In this document: positions 1 through 8,252 of the stretch, in pieces | Position numbering within the stretch: position 1 is the stretch's first letter | How the letters are laid out: each line of letters starts with the position of its first letter | NCBI GenBank assembly: GCA_958296035.1 | Contig: OY282431.1 | Span: 1,181,001 to 1,245,000 of the forward strand | DNA from: Paracoccaceae bacterium | Lineage (GTDB): Bacteria; Pseudomonadota; Alphaproteobacteria; Rhodobacterales; Rhodobacteraceae | Direction: 5' to 3' | Length of the DNA stretch: 64,000 nucleotides | Notes under the pieces: model-generated | What the model saw: the letters and a program-made list of their open reading frames with translations, nothing else | Database searches by the model: none | What the model was told of the DNA's origin: nothing | Made by a program: the position numbers and the translations under genes

Positions 1-1
1 C

Positions 2-601
2 GGGATCGTGGCCGGCTTCGAGGCACGCGTGGCGCGAGTCAGCTTCACCGGCGAACTGTCATTTGAAATCAACGTGCGAGCGCGTCATTTGGCAGAGTTG
101 TGGGAGCACATATTTGAGGTTTGTCGCGAATTCGACATCACTCCCATTGGATCCGAAACCAGCCATGTTCTGCGCGTGGAAAAGGGATTCCTGTCACTTG
201 GCCATGAAGTGGATGGAACCGTCGATGCATTTGACCTTGGAATGGGCTGGGCAATGGCTTCAGGAAAGCCGGACTTCATTGGCAAGCGTGCTGTTTCAAT
301 CAGAAGGTCAGGGGGGCGGTGCCGACGGGAGCTTGTCGGATTGTGGACCGAAGACCCGGCCAGGGTGGACATTGAGGGTGCTCCGCTGGTCGAGTCCCGT
401 GACAGTAAGCGATCTGTGGGGCATGTCACCGCATCGGTGTGGAGTGTGGTGCAGGAACGTGCGATAGCACTCGCCTTGCTAGAAAATGGCAGGCAGCGTC
501 ATGACGAGGTCATATTGATCCGCGATGGATCGGGCCTGCTAAAGTCCAGGGTTACCGCCCCCTGCTTTCACGACCCTAAAGGCAAGCTTCTACGGAGTTG
601 A
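2..601 (+). CDS. soxA: Sarcosine oxidase alpha subunit, C-terminal part (5' end outside window)
   Basis: The reading frame is open from the first bases of the window, so this is the last ~200 residues of a longer protein. What is visible is the aminomethyltransferase-like (GcvT/DMGO) C-terminal domain that binds tetrahydrofolate in heterotetrameric sarcosine oxidase. The GELSFEINV stretch and the ENGRQR...VILIR C-terminal barrel are typical. In that complex the alpha subunit, with beta, gamma and delta, oxidises sarcosine to glycine and formaldehyde equivalents in the cytoplasm. The next gene, 6 bases downstream on the same strand, is the gamma subunit, which supports SoxA over a free-standing GcvT or dimethylglycine dehydrogenase. 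Only this fragment can be judged. Confidence 0.85.
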   Translation, partial: GIVAGFEARVARVSFTGELSFEINVRARHLAELWEHIFEVCREFDITPIGSETSHVLRVEKGFLSLGHEVDGTVDAFDLGMGWAMASGKPDFIGKRAVSIRRSGGRCRRELVGLWTEDPARVDIEGAPLVESRDSKRSVGHVTASVWSVVQERAIALALLENGRQRHDEVILIRDGSGLLKSRVTAPCFHDPKGKLLRS

Positions 602-607
602 ACACCG

Positions 608-1105
608 ATGGCCACAACCGCCAGCTCCGGCTACATGAAGGCAGTTCTTGACTGCAAGTGCTCGGCTGCAGAGTTTGATCGCTGGATACGTCCGGCATTT
701 CCCGACACAGCACCTTCAAGCGGTGGAATCACAATTGTGGGTACGACGGAGATCATCCATGTCGGCCGCGAGCATTGGCTTGTTTGTGCGCCCCTGTCCG
801 AAGAGGCAAACCTCATTGGCCGATTCCGTAAGCTGGAGTTGCCGGATTCGGTTTCACTTGTCGAGGTTTCGGACTCGCTGAGATTTTTCAGTTTCGGCGG
901 GTCCGACCTGTATGAAAGGCTCTCGCGGATGACCTCTCTGGACGTACGCAACATGCACATGCCTGGCGCCACGTTGACGGAGGCGTTCGGTCTCAAGGTG
1001 CTCCTTGTGCGCAGACTCGACCAGTTCGAATTGGGATTCGATTCAAGCTATGCCCGCATGATTGAGGAGGTTCTGAAGAATTCTGGGAGCAGTTTCGACT
1101 GGTAA
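608..1105 (+). CDS. soxG: Sarcosine oxidase gamma subunit
   Basis: A 165-residue protein following soxA by 6 bases in the same operon. Its length and sequence (for example LRFFSFGGSDLYERLSRMT in the middle, and MPGATLTEAFGLKVLLVRR later) match the SoxG family, a small GcvT-like fold with no cofactor that completes the alpha-beta-gamma-delta complex. The subunit is cytoplasmic and structural rather than catalytic. The preceding soxB and soxD genes would lie upstream of the window. No folate gene follows, unlike some sox operons; the next 377 bases hold no gene. Confidence 0.85.
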   Translation: MATTASSGYMKAVLDCKCSAAEFDRWIRPAFPDTAPSSGGITIVGTTEIIHVGREHWLVCAPLSEEANLIGRFRKLELPDSVSLVEVSDSLRFFSFGGSDLYERLSRMTSLDVRNMHMPGATLTEAFGLKVLLVRRLDQFELGFDSSYARMIEEVLKNSGSSFDW

Positions 1106-1482
1106 CCTATGGGTCGGTGAGCCGTTGGGCCTCTCCTTGAATTCAGTGCCTCCTGACAATGGTCCTGGGCCACAACAGGTTCGATTTATGACCGTTGCCG
1201 AGGGGAAAGTCTTGCTGAAAGTCAATTCAGACCTGGCGGGTGTCTGCTGATCGATAAATGTCGCCTTGTCGGCTGCAGCTGGACCCGTGTTAACAGCCCT
1301 TCAAACGGCGGACCGGCCGAGTCTTGTGGTCAACTCCCGAAAACCTGGACAGCTTTCAATCCAAGGCAGAACCCGGGTCGCCGGGATGTACAAATCGCCC
1401 TGGTGCATTACCGCTCGGTTATTGGACCGGCTCATGTATCTTTCTCGTCCGATGCTGATGTTATCACAAATCCCGACAAGTC
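1106..1482 (+). other. Gene-free interval after soxG
   Basis: This 377-base stretch lies between the convergent soxG and the Slam-like gene. I see no coding frame with family resemblance, no RNA gene and no convincing terminator hairpin with a T-run. Confidence 0.5.
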
Positions 1483-2871
1483 TCAGAATTGGCGAACGAA
1501 CGAAAACTCGACGCGCTTGCGTTTGAAATCCCCGCCTTGCGCATTGGACTCGCGCCGCGAATAGACGTACTCCAGTCTTGGGCTAAAGCCGGCCATGGTA
1601 TACCCCGGGCGAAATATTGATGCCCTGTACTCAACCGTTTCATCTTTGCGTGGTACGTCCTCAGGTGTGAACTGTATCCAGGGTCCCTTATAGTTGGTTT
1701 TCGAATAGTTGGCGCCTATCGACATCGTGACACCCAGCGGAGTGGCATAGGTAAAGGAAAGATCTGCGTTAGGCTGTTTGTAGGAATTTCGCAACGAGCC
1801 CAGTTGACGCTCATCAGCTTCCCCGACCGTCAATGCCAAACGCATGGTTGGTCTGATGAAGTAGTTTGCAGTCAGCGAGATGGACTTGGTGGGTCCTTTT
1901 GCCGAGCTGCCGGTCGCGGCTTTGTGGTAATAGGAAAAATTGCTGCTGAGAGACAACTTGTCAGACATCCTTCTCGACCATTCCGTACGAATCCCGGCGT
2001 AACTATAGCTGGTCCCGCCACCGGAAATCTGCCGCCGGACGCTGGCCAGCAGGCTGAAATCTGATGAATTTCCTATCCGCCACTTCGGGCCTGCGTAGGC
2101 CTCGATCGACGTGCTATCAAATTCGTGCGAGGGGTATTCGGTGCGCGAAAGGCTGGTGCCCACACGCAACCTTGTCCGTTCGCCGATCGGAAAATTGTAT
2201 TCGCCGCCGCCCCAGACCTTGATCCCGACGCCTGACTTGGTGGGTTCACCCTCAAAACGCAGCGGCGGTGCACCCGGAAACAGGCTGATAAAGATAGCGC
2301 GGTCCTCTGGAACGCTGTTGACATTGGTATCCGGGGCCAGTGCAAACCCGAAATGAGTCGTCCACCGCCGCCGTGCCTCAATGACGTTCAGAAATCTTCT
2401 GATGTTGGCTGCCACGTTGGGGTGAACATCGCTAGCAAGTACCGTTTCAAAGTGCCGCTTGGCCAGTATGTCCTGTTCATTCAGAAAAAACGAGCGCGCC
2501 AACTCCAGACGAACACGGGTCAGGGAAGGATTCCTGGCGAGCATTGAATGGAAGTTCCTTATTGCCAGCTGCAACAATTCCCGCTTTTCTTCGAGCGAAA
2601 GATGCTCGGCATGGGACGCGTTCAGCGCCGCGATTCCAGTTAGAAACTGGACGCTGTCATTGTTGGGGAGTTCCGGTTGCAGGACTTCAAGGATTTCAAG
2701 AGCTTCAAAAAAGTTGCCATTCGAGACCAGCTCCCGGGATATTGCCAAGGCCTGGTCCAAGGTAACTTCCTGCCGTTCCTGTGCCACCGGGACGGAACAT
2801 ATGGTCGACATTGCTAACAGACCGAGTGCCAGGCCCGCCGTTTTCAATATGTGCGGCAACTGCCTAAGCAT
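1483..2871 (-). CDS. Slam-like outer-membrane protein (TPR domain plus beta-barrel)
   Basis: About 462 residues. Residues 1-31 are a signal peptide ending near PVAQ. Residues ~35-160 are helical and TPR-like. From ~165 to the end alternating amphipathic strands form a barrel ending in Phe (FSFVRQF), the usual recognition signal for the BAM complex. This layout is that of surface lipoprotein assembly modifiers (Slam, DUF560), which help lipoproteins reach the cell surface. ATG at 2871 is preceded directly by an in-frame GTG. The gene lies ~100 bases downstream of the amidase on the same strand, with a hairpin between them. No lipoprotein cargo gene (TbpB, HphA or other) is adjacent, so its partner is unknown. 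A general TPR-porin is the alternative. Confidence 0.75.
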   Translation of the reverse strand: MLRQLPHILKTAGLALGLLAMSTICSVPVAQERQEVTLDQALAISRELVSNGNFFEALEILEVLQPELPNNDSVQFLTGIAALNASHAEHLSLEEKRELLQLAIRNFHSMLARNPSLTRVRLELARSFFLNEQDILAKRHFETVLASDVHPNVAANIRRFLNVIEARRRWTTHFGFALAPDTNVNSVPEDRAIFISLFPGAPPLRFEGEPTKSGVGIKVWGGGEYNFPIGERTRLRVGTSLSRTEYPSHEFDSTSIEAYAGPKWRIGNSSDFSLLASVRRQISGGGTSYSYAGIRTEWSRRMSDKLSLSSNFSYYHKAATGSSAKGPTKSISLTANYFIRPTMRLALTVGEADERQLGSLRNSYKQPNADLSFTYATPLGVTMSIGANYSKTNYKGPWIQFTPEDVPRKDETVEYRASIFRPGYTMAGFSPRLEYVYSRRESNAQGGDFKRKRVEFSFVRQF

Positions 2872-2916
2872 CACTCGAATTGCTCATTCACCAGATTCAC
2901 GTTCTTACCTCTTATG

Positions 2917-2947
2917 TCACCGCGCGGGTTCGGCCCGCACAAGGTGA
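2917..2947 (-). terminator. Hairpin between amidase and Slam-like gene
   Basis: Two nested stems, TCACC/GGTGA outside and GCGGG/CCCGC inside with a five-base loop, lie just past the amidase stop codon. No T-run follows on the minus strand, so it may be a weak terminator or only a processing or attenuation hairpin separating the catabolic operon from the Slam-like gene. Confidence 0.35.
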
Positions 2948-2974
2948 GGCAATACTTCTAGATCGCAGGACCAA

Positions 2975-4270
2975 CTAGTACTGCGGGCTGTCCTGGTTGC
3001 CAACCACGCGCGCGATTACTGCGGCGTATTGCAATAAATCGGAGTCCTTATTTCGTCCGCCAACAAGTTGCACCGCCAGCGGCAATCCGTTGGGCCCACG
3101 ACCAACAGGAATGGTTACGGACGGAACCTGGAGCAGTGTCCACATGCGGCTGAATAGCGGATCTCCGGTCGTTTCCAGTCCCTGTGGCGCCTCGCCATGT
3201 GCTGCCGGTGTAACGATCACCTGATGGGACGCCAGCAATCTGTCAAGCTTTTCCAGGCACAGGTCTCTGGCCCTAAGTGCTTTCGCGTACTCTTGAACAG
3301 ATATTGCCAGACCGAATTCCACCAGCGTCGCAAAGTTCTCACTAATTCTTGACCGAAAATGTGTGAACTCATGCCTTCGATGCTGAGCAATTTCTCTGCA
3401 CATGACTACTCTGTGGTCGACTGCCAGATGGCAAAACTCCGCCGGATGTTCCAGATTGTCATTGACTGCAAGTCCGTGGGCACGCAATCGATCCATTAGC
3501 CCAACACAAGCAGCCTTCTGGCTTGAACTGCATTCGTGCCAATGTGGCCCGCGCATTAAGGCTACGCTCAGCCTTCCCGTATCAACTTCGTTTGCCGCCC
3601 TGCCTTCAGGGAGCAGCGCCCGGTGAGCCAGTTCCAGATCTACAACGGAGCGAGCAAAGACTCCCAGTGAATCAAGGCTGGGAGCAAGTGTCATGACACC
3701 TGTCAAATCGAAATACCCGCAACTTGCCTTGTAGGCGAAAACGCCGCAAAAGGCAGCAGGTCGCACCACAGATGCGGCTGTCTGCGAGCCAAAGGCCAGC
3801 GGCACCATGAAATCAGCGACTGCTGCGGCCGACCCGCTCGACGACCCTCCCGGCGTATGTTTCGGGTTGTGCGGGTTTACCGTTGCACCGGGCTGAAAAC
3901 ATGCAAATTCAGTTGAAAGGCTCATGCCAACTGCCACGCCACCCGATTGCTGAAAGGCATGAACGCATGCTGCGTCCGAATCCGGGCGGCGACCAGAATA
4001 GACTCTGGAGCCCCATGTGGTCGGAAAACGTGCTGAATTCATGATGTCCTTGATGGCGAATGGTATCCCGGCCAGCACACCCTTTTCGCGCCGGGCGTCT
4101 TCCTCCCGTGCCCGCGCCATGACGTGGTCATCATCAAGGGCAACAAATGCGCCTATGCGTGGTTGTCGCTGTCGAATCCTGCCCAGGCAATCCGCCAGGA
4201 TTTCGGCACTGGTTACCTCGCCCGACTGTATCAATGAACGCAATTCTTCCGCGGTAAGTTTGTTTAGCAT
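2975..4270 (-). CDS. Amidase signature family hydrolase
   Basis: A 431-residue amidase-signature enzyme, expected to hydrolyse a C-N amide bond in the cytoplasm. The Ser-cisSer-Lys triad is readable as Lys74 (FAIKDIM), Ser143 (in GGSSSGSAAAVA) and Ser167 (QTAASVVRPAAFCG). The usual TGGS around the nucleophile is TAAS here. The length is normal. The ATG has a good AAGGAAG ribosome site and overlaps the end of the DUF1116 gene by 7 bases, so it is the last gene of the five-gene operon that starts with the Rieske oxygenase. The substrate cannot be read from the sequence. The context suggests an amide or ureide produced by oxygenation of a nitrogenous compound. Confidence 0.85.
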   Translation of the reverse strand: MLNKLTAEELRSLIQSGEVTSAEILADCLGRIRQRQPRIGAFVALDDDHVMARAREEDARREKGVLAGIPFAIKDIMNSARFPTTWGSRVYSGRRPDSDAACVHAFQQSGGVAVGMSLSTEFACFQPGATVNPHNPKHTPGGSSSGSAAAVADFMVPLAFGSQTAASVVRPAAFCGVFAYKASCGYFDLTGVMTLAPSLDSLGVFARSVVDLELAHRALLPEGRAANEVDTGRLSVALMRGPHWHECSSSQKAACVGLMDRLRAHGLAVNDNLEHPAEFCHLAVDHRVVMCREIAQHRRHEFTHFRSRISENFATLVEFGLAISVQEYAKALRARDLCLEKLDRLLASHQVIVTPAAHGEAPQGLETTGDPLFSRMWTLLQVPSVTIPVGRGPNGLPLAVQLVGGRNKDSDLLQYAAVIARVVGNQDSPQY

Positions 4271-5487
4271 TCTGAATGCTTCCTTTCGTGAGCCGAAATG
4301 GCCAATTCAAAAACCTCGGCCGGAACCTCGTAAATTCCACCACCAAGGCGACCCAGAATGCCCTCGCGATCAAGTATGCCCAATGAAATCACTGGCCCCA
4401 AAGCGCATTGGCATGCTTCCCATGCCGAGAGTCCAAAGCGCAGGTCAAGGCCCTCGAATGCTATATGCTCTCCAATATAGAGTCTGCTGCGCCTGGAACC
4501 AGTGTCTGCCGGCATAAGTCTGCGAAAGGCAGAAGCCTGAATGGGCGCGACGCTAAATGCCATGGCACCGAGCCCGAAGACATCAATTATGGCACTGTCA
4601 CCGATGGCACCGAGTGCTTGCCCGGAATCTGCCTCGACATCGAATGTTCCCACAGGAGGCGTGGCCCTGACGGTAAACCATTGGTCAGGATTGCTGGCAA
4701 GTTTGACACCGAAGTCCAGGCCGTTTCCTCCGGCTGCAGTAATCAGTGTCGCACCAATTGTTCCTTCGGCTGCTCCCAGAATACACTTTACGCCGGCCAT
4801 CCACAGGTTGAGAAAGAAACCTGGAGACGAGGCCATGAATGCCCTCGCCTTGTCGTCGACTGCTGGTGTCGCACGCTCCTTAATCTTGTCGACCAAGATG
4901 CGGGTCGCAGACGGAGTGCGTCCATGGCAGTCATCTCCGGCAGCCAGGCTTGCGGCAGCAATCGGAACAAGAGGAATCCCCTCGGCAATCCCGACCTTCA
5001 ATTGCTCACAAAAGGGACCGTTCAACCACTGCAGATGTTGCACAACAGACTGGCTGCGCAAACCAAATCTTGGGGCCGGTCCGCGACCTCCGTTAATCGG
5101 CGAGCAGGCGGATACCCGACCGCGGTGGGCATCATATACGACATGCAATTGCATTGACGCGGATACAACCGTTGCCAATGGCGTGACGACACCGAAGTCC
5201 TGCGCCGGAGCAAGCCGGATACTGCCGTCGCCGATAAGACGAGCGGCTTCTTCAAAATCATCAGCCAAACCCTCGAAGACGGCGGCAACGCAGGCCGAAT
5301 TCTCAACTGGAAACGGGAGGAGTTGGCTTGGCCTGAACGCAGGACCGGCGTGCAGAAGCAAGTTGCGAGGCAACGAGACGGCCTTGCTCGCAGGTTCGAG
5401 CCGATTCCATACAGGCTCAGCAACCATGGCACGATCAAGGGCCAGCCGATCGGCTGCGAGCCCCCCGAACTCGAGGTATTCAGTCAC
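4264..5487 (-). CDS. DUF1116 family protein (YlbE/YahG-like)
   Basis: About 407 residues. Recognised by LLLHAGP near the start, FFLNLWMAGVKCILG in the middle and GATLITAAGGNGLDFGVKLA followed by NPDQWFTV. These are conserved in the YlbE/YahG family (DUF1116), whose E. coli member YlbE (AllG) is linked to oxamate carbamoyltransferase with FdrA and YlbF. Neither FdrA nor YlbF is present here, so the same reaction should not be assumed. I chose the GTG at 5487: it overlaps the upstream stop by 8 bases, whereas the longer open frame would overlap the upstream gene by over 100 bases. The ribosome site is weak, so the start is uncertain. Translationally coupled to neighbours on both sides. Confidence 0.75.
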   Translation of the reverse strand: MTEYLEFGGLAADRLALDRAMVAEPVWNRLEPASKAVSLPRNLLLHAGPAFRPSQLLPFPVENSACVAAVFEGLADDFEEAARLIGDGSIRLAPAQDFGVVTPLATVVSASMQLHVVYDAHRGRVSACSPINGGRGPAPRFGLRSQSVVQHLQWLNGPFCEQLKVGIAEGIPLVPIAAASLAAGDDCHGRTPSATRILVDKIKERATPAVDDKARAFMASSPGFFLNLWMAGVKCILGAAEGTIGATLITAAGGNGLDFGVKLASNPDQWFTVRATPPVGTFDVEADSGQALGAIGDSAIIDVFGLGAMAFSVAPIQASAFRRLMPADTGSRRSRLYIGEHIAFEGLDLRFGLSAWEACQCALGPVISLGILDREGILGRLGGGIYEVPAEVFELAISAHERKHSEC

Positions 5488-6103
5488 GTGCGGGAATGAT
5501 CCAGGTTTCGGAGAAATAGAGAAAGGCCGTGGTCGTCTCAAAGCCTGCCTGCACCCTCCTGCCAAGCGAGCCGGGCAGGGCATTGCCATCAAGAAAGATG
5601 TGGGCTTCGCGGGCGGGCACCAGAACCGTGAACATATCGTGCTCGCCGGTACCCGTTAGTTCCGGGCTGAGCCGCAATGCTCGTGGTGGCTCCAGCTCGC
5701 GCCAAACTAGCTGCACGGCGTGGTCGGGACTGCCAATCGCCTCTGAATACTGGTTCCCCTGCGGGTCGCCTGAGGACACGAAAGTCTGGGCTTTGGCAAA
5801 TTCGAGGCCTCCAAATGCCGGAGCATCGCGAAAGGCAGCGAGTTTGCCGATGAAGTTGTTCACGAGATATTCGGCCAGGGCGCGATTGTTGCCAATCAGG
5901 AGATTGGGTTTCGACGCTGCCGGCTTGCGTTGGGAGGGTGATGCGTAGAGGAGAAGAAGTTCTCCCGGACCAACCGGTGACCACGCTACTCTGAAGAAGA
6001 GCGACATGGCCGTGAAGTCACCCTCATCATTCTTCAGCAATATGCCAGGGTTTTCGCCTGTCCAGTCGAGTCTTCCCGGAACGATGGATTCAACACCCGA
6101 CAT
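5480..6103 (-). CDS. Uncharacterised protein, paralogue B of tandem pair
   Basis: A 207-residue protein of a family I cannot name. It has no signal peptide or membrane segment. Visible landmarks are MSLFFRVAWSPVGPGELLLL near residue 35, a central acidic to aromatic stretch with VQLVWRELEPP, then GTGEHDMFTVLVPAREAHIFLDG and a C-terminal AFLYFSETWI. The same layout recurs in the next gene upstream, so the two arose by duplication. ATG at 6103 has a strong GGAGAGGA ribosome site and overlaps paralogue A by 14 bases; a GTG at 6118 is possible. Sandwiched between a Rieske oxygenase and DUF1116 genes, the pair may form a heterodimeric accessory or enzyme component; that is inference. Confidence 0.7.
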   Translation of the reverse strand: MSGVESIVPGRLDWTGENPGILLKNDEGDFTAMSLFFRVAWSPVGPGELLLLYASPSQRKPAASKPNLLIGNNRALAEYLVNNFIGKLAAFRDAPAFGGLEFAKAQTFVSSGDPQGNQYSEAIGSPDHAVQLVWRELEPPRALRLSPELTGTGEHDMFTVLVPAREAHIFLDGNALPGSLGRRVQAGFETTTAFLYFSETWIIPARD

Positions 6104-6734
6104 GACGATCCTCTCCACGTTCAGAAAGAAGCCAGGATTCTGATTTGGTCAAATAGGCGGACGAAAACACGCCGCCGAATGTTCTTTGCCTATGCGGTGT
6201 GCCGGACAATACAGTGCCGTTTATACTGACTGAAGCCTTTCGAGCCTCGATTAGCATTGCGAATACCCCATGTCCGCATGCGCCTGCTCCGGATGGAACC
6301 AGGTCAAGTTGAACAGGAGGCAACATATCCTGCCAGGAAAGTTCGATCTCGTGTTGAGTGCCGCGGTAACTCTGCACCTCGAACCCTTCATGCAGTTCGA
6401 ATCTACTTGTCGTGGAAAGCAGTGACTGCCATTTGAGGCTACCTAGCACCTGGTCTCCGAAAACCCCGGAAAGGCTGGATGCCTGACTATCGAGCATCCA
6501 ATTCATCAGACATTGATTGTCTGTCACTGCTATCCTGGACGGACACAGACTATTCGTCTGCCCTGGAGATTCAGCCACAACGATCAGTCCTGCGCCCCGT
6601 CCAAAGGGAGACAGCGCGACACGAAGGCTCATTGCCTTGACCACGAAGTCGCTGCCCGTTCCTTCCCCGAGGCAGATCGCAGAAGTATCTCCGCACCAGA
6701 GCACCGTGCCCGAGTTAATGCCGATTTGCATCAT
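6090..6734 (-). CDS. Uncharacterised protein, paralogue A of tandem pair
   Basis: A 214-residue protein, homologous along its whole length to the following gene. It shares MSLRVALSPFGRGAGLIVV, a DNQCLMNWMLD-type segment, IELSWQDMLPPVQLDL, GHGVFAMLIEARKASVSING and a C-terminal SSAYLTKSESWLL. No known catalytic motif or cofactor site is evident and it is probably cytoplasmic. The ATG at 6734 overlaps the stop of the Rieske gene (ATGA), so the two are translationally coupled. Divergence between A and B is large, which argues for an old duplication with distinct roles rather than a recent copy. Function unknown. It is not the DUF2877 (YlbF/AllH) family, whose GLTPSHDD-type motif is absent. Confidence 0.7.
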   Translation of the reverse strand: MMQIGINSGTVLWCGDTSAICLGEGTGSDFVVKAMSLRVALSPFGRGAGLIVVAESPGQTNSLCPSRIAVTDNQCLMNWMLDSQASSLSGVFGDQVLGSLKWQSLLSTTSRFELHEGFEVQSYRGTQHEIELSWQDMLPPVQLDLVPSGAGACGHGVFAMLIEARKASVSINGTVLSGTPHRQRTFGGVFSSAYLTKSESWLLSERGEDRHVGC

Positions 6735-8089
6735 GACTCCCAACTGGTCTCAAATTCCTTGAGCAAACGAACAATCAGCTCTCGCCTCTCAGCACCCACC
6801 AGGCTGTCGGCGCTCTGATAGATTCTGGCGACTTCCTTGGCCGTTGTCTTGAGAATTGCAGCATCGTCACGCTCGGGCTGTTCGGGAATCCTCAGCATCG
6901 TGTCTCCGCCATAGGTCGGGATAGGCGGGTCATACACGTCGGAGGGCTGGACAGGGTTGGTTCCATCCTTCAGGGCCCGGATGGCAGCGCGCAGCTTTCG
7001 ACGAACCTTGGCCACGCCGCGGTCGGTAAAGGCAAGGTTTTCGCGCGAGTGAACATTGATCGGACCCTGCGAGACCCAGGCATCATAGTCGCCGGGGTCA
7101 CGCTGGCGGGTCTCGTAATCGCGATCTCCGGATTGGCCGTAGAAATCGGTCTTTCCGTAGCCGACCCTGGTTCGGTCGGTCAAGCCTCTTGGGTCATCGC
7201 CTTCACGAAAGTGCCGCCAGGCCACAACCATCGAGTTGGAGTCATCAATCGGTGTGATCCATCGGCTCAATCCACAGCGTCCGAAGTACCTCGATCCATC
7301 CGGTACCGGAAAATGGCCACAATTCTGTGTGAAGGACGGGAGCATCAGATCGTGAACACGAACCCAGATTATGTCGCCGACGCGCCGCGTGTTTGTATAA
7401 AAGTCACCATACTGCCGTTCATAAAACTCAATTTTGGGCATTTCAGCGAATGCCTCGATAAACTGGGAACGAACGGCACGGGTGTGGAGATATACAACAT
7501 GGAACGGGTCCCAGGCGTTTTCCATGACCTGGAGCCAGTTACAGGGCGACTTGATGAGATAGGGATACAGTTCATCATTGTCATCGCTGAACGTGTCCAT
7601 CATCGGGAATGCGGGCGTAAATTCAGACGGTCCCAGATAGGCAAATGCCAACCCCTTGAATTCCACCACAGGGTAGGCACCCAACCGTGACCGATTCCTC
7701 ACCTGGCTGGCCGGCGGTTCACAGGGTGTGTCAAGAATTGTTCCGTCGAGTCCGTATTTCCATCCGTGGTAGCTGCACCTGATGCCGCCATCCTCTACAA
7801 TACCGAACTCGAGTGACATATTGCGATGACAACAGTGGAGATGAACGAGACCAAGTTGCCCTTGCTTCTCCCGGAACAAGACAAGATCCTCGCCAAGCAC
7901 GCGCAGGCGATAAGGCAAAGTCCCGATTTCGCTGGTCATGGCGACTGGCAGCCAGTACCTGCGGAGGTACTCGCCGCAGGGAGTGCCGGGGCCAACTTCG
8001 GAAATCTCCGGATCCGGCGTAGCATTCCAAACGAATTGCCTGGAATGCCCGCAGTAATTTCCACCTGGAATGTCCAACGAAGCGCTCAT
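6731..8089 (-). CDS. Rieske non-haem iron oxygenase, large subunit
   Basis: A 452-residue ring-hydroxylating-type oxygenase. The Rieske [2Fe-2S] ligands are Cys86, His88, Cys105 and His108 (CCH and CSYH). The mononuclear iron site is Asp194, His197 and His202 in NAWDPFHVVYLH. It resembles the phthalate 4,5-dioxygenase or VanA type that hydroxylates or demethylates substrates with electrons from a separate reductase; no reductase gene lies in this operon. Start ATG at 8089 has AGGA 9 bases upstream; the open frame reaches 8182 but lacks support there. It is the first gene of the operon ending at 2975 and faces the aminotransferase gene across a 163-base divergent promoter. Substrate unknown. 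Confidence 0.9.
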   Translation of the reverse strand: MSASLDIPGGNYCGHSRQFVWNATPDPEISEVGPGTPCGEYLRRYWLPVAMTSEIGTLPYRLRVLGEDLVLFREKQGQLGLVHLHCCHRNMSLEFGIVEDGGIRCSYHGWKYGLDGTILDTPCEPPASQVRNRSRLGAYPVVEFKGLAFAYLGPSEFTPAFPMMDTFSDDNDELYPYLIKSPCNWLQVMENAWDPFHVVYLHTRAVRSQFIEAFAEMPKIEFYERQYGDFYTNTRRVGDIIWVRVHDLMLPSFTQNCGHFPVPDGSRYFGRCGLSRWITPIDDSNSMVVAWRHFREGDDPRGLTDRTRVGYGKTDFYGQSGDRDYETRQRDPGDYDAWVSQGPINVHSRENLAFTDRGVAKVRRKLRAAIRALKDGTNPVQPSDVYDPPIPTYGGDTMLRIPEQPERDDAAILKTTAKEVARIYQSADSLVGAERRELIVRLLKEFETSWES

Positions 8090-8110
8090 ACTGATGAATC
8101 CTGACGAAGC

Positions 8111-8150
8111 TGTGCAATCGAATCTTGCACACACTGAAGCCATTGTGCAA
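8111..8150. promoter_or_regulatory. Triple TGTGCAA half-site operator in divergent promoter
   Basis: Three perfect 7-base half-sites occur as TGTGCAA (8111-8117), its reverse complement TTGCACA (8125-8131) and TGTGCAA again (8144-8150), with spacings of 7 and 12 bases. The first two form a perfect 21-base dyad. They lie between the Rieske gene start (8089, minus) and the aminotransferase start (8253, plus), so one regulator could control both operons. The regulator is not in the window. Confidence 0.6.
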
Positions 8151-8252
8151 ATTGAACTCTGAAGTGAAAGACCGTTTACCACCCTGCGGGATGGCAGTAT
8201 TTGGCAGGCAAGGCGGAATCCAGCACCGGGTGCGTTACGTTAGGCAGTATTC

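Noticed and set aside
4541-5659. Plus-strand frame (372 codons) over the DUF1116 gene
   Set aside because: Antisense to a recognised family and crossing two coupled genes; low-complexity composition.
5480-6734. DUF2877/AllH (YlbF) partner of the DUF1116 protein
   Set aside because: The two paralogues lack the GLTPSHDD-type motif and differ in length and layout.
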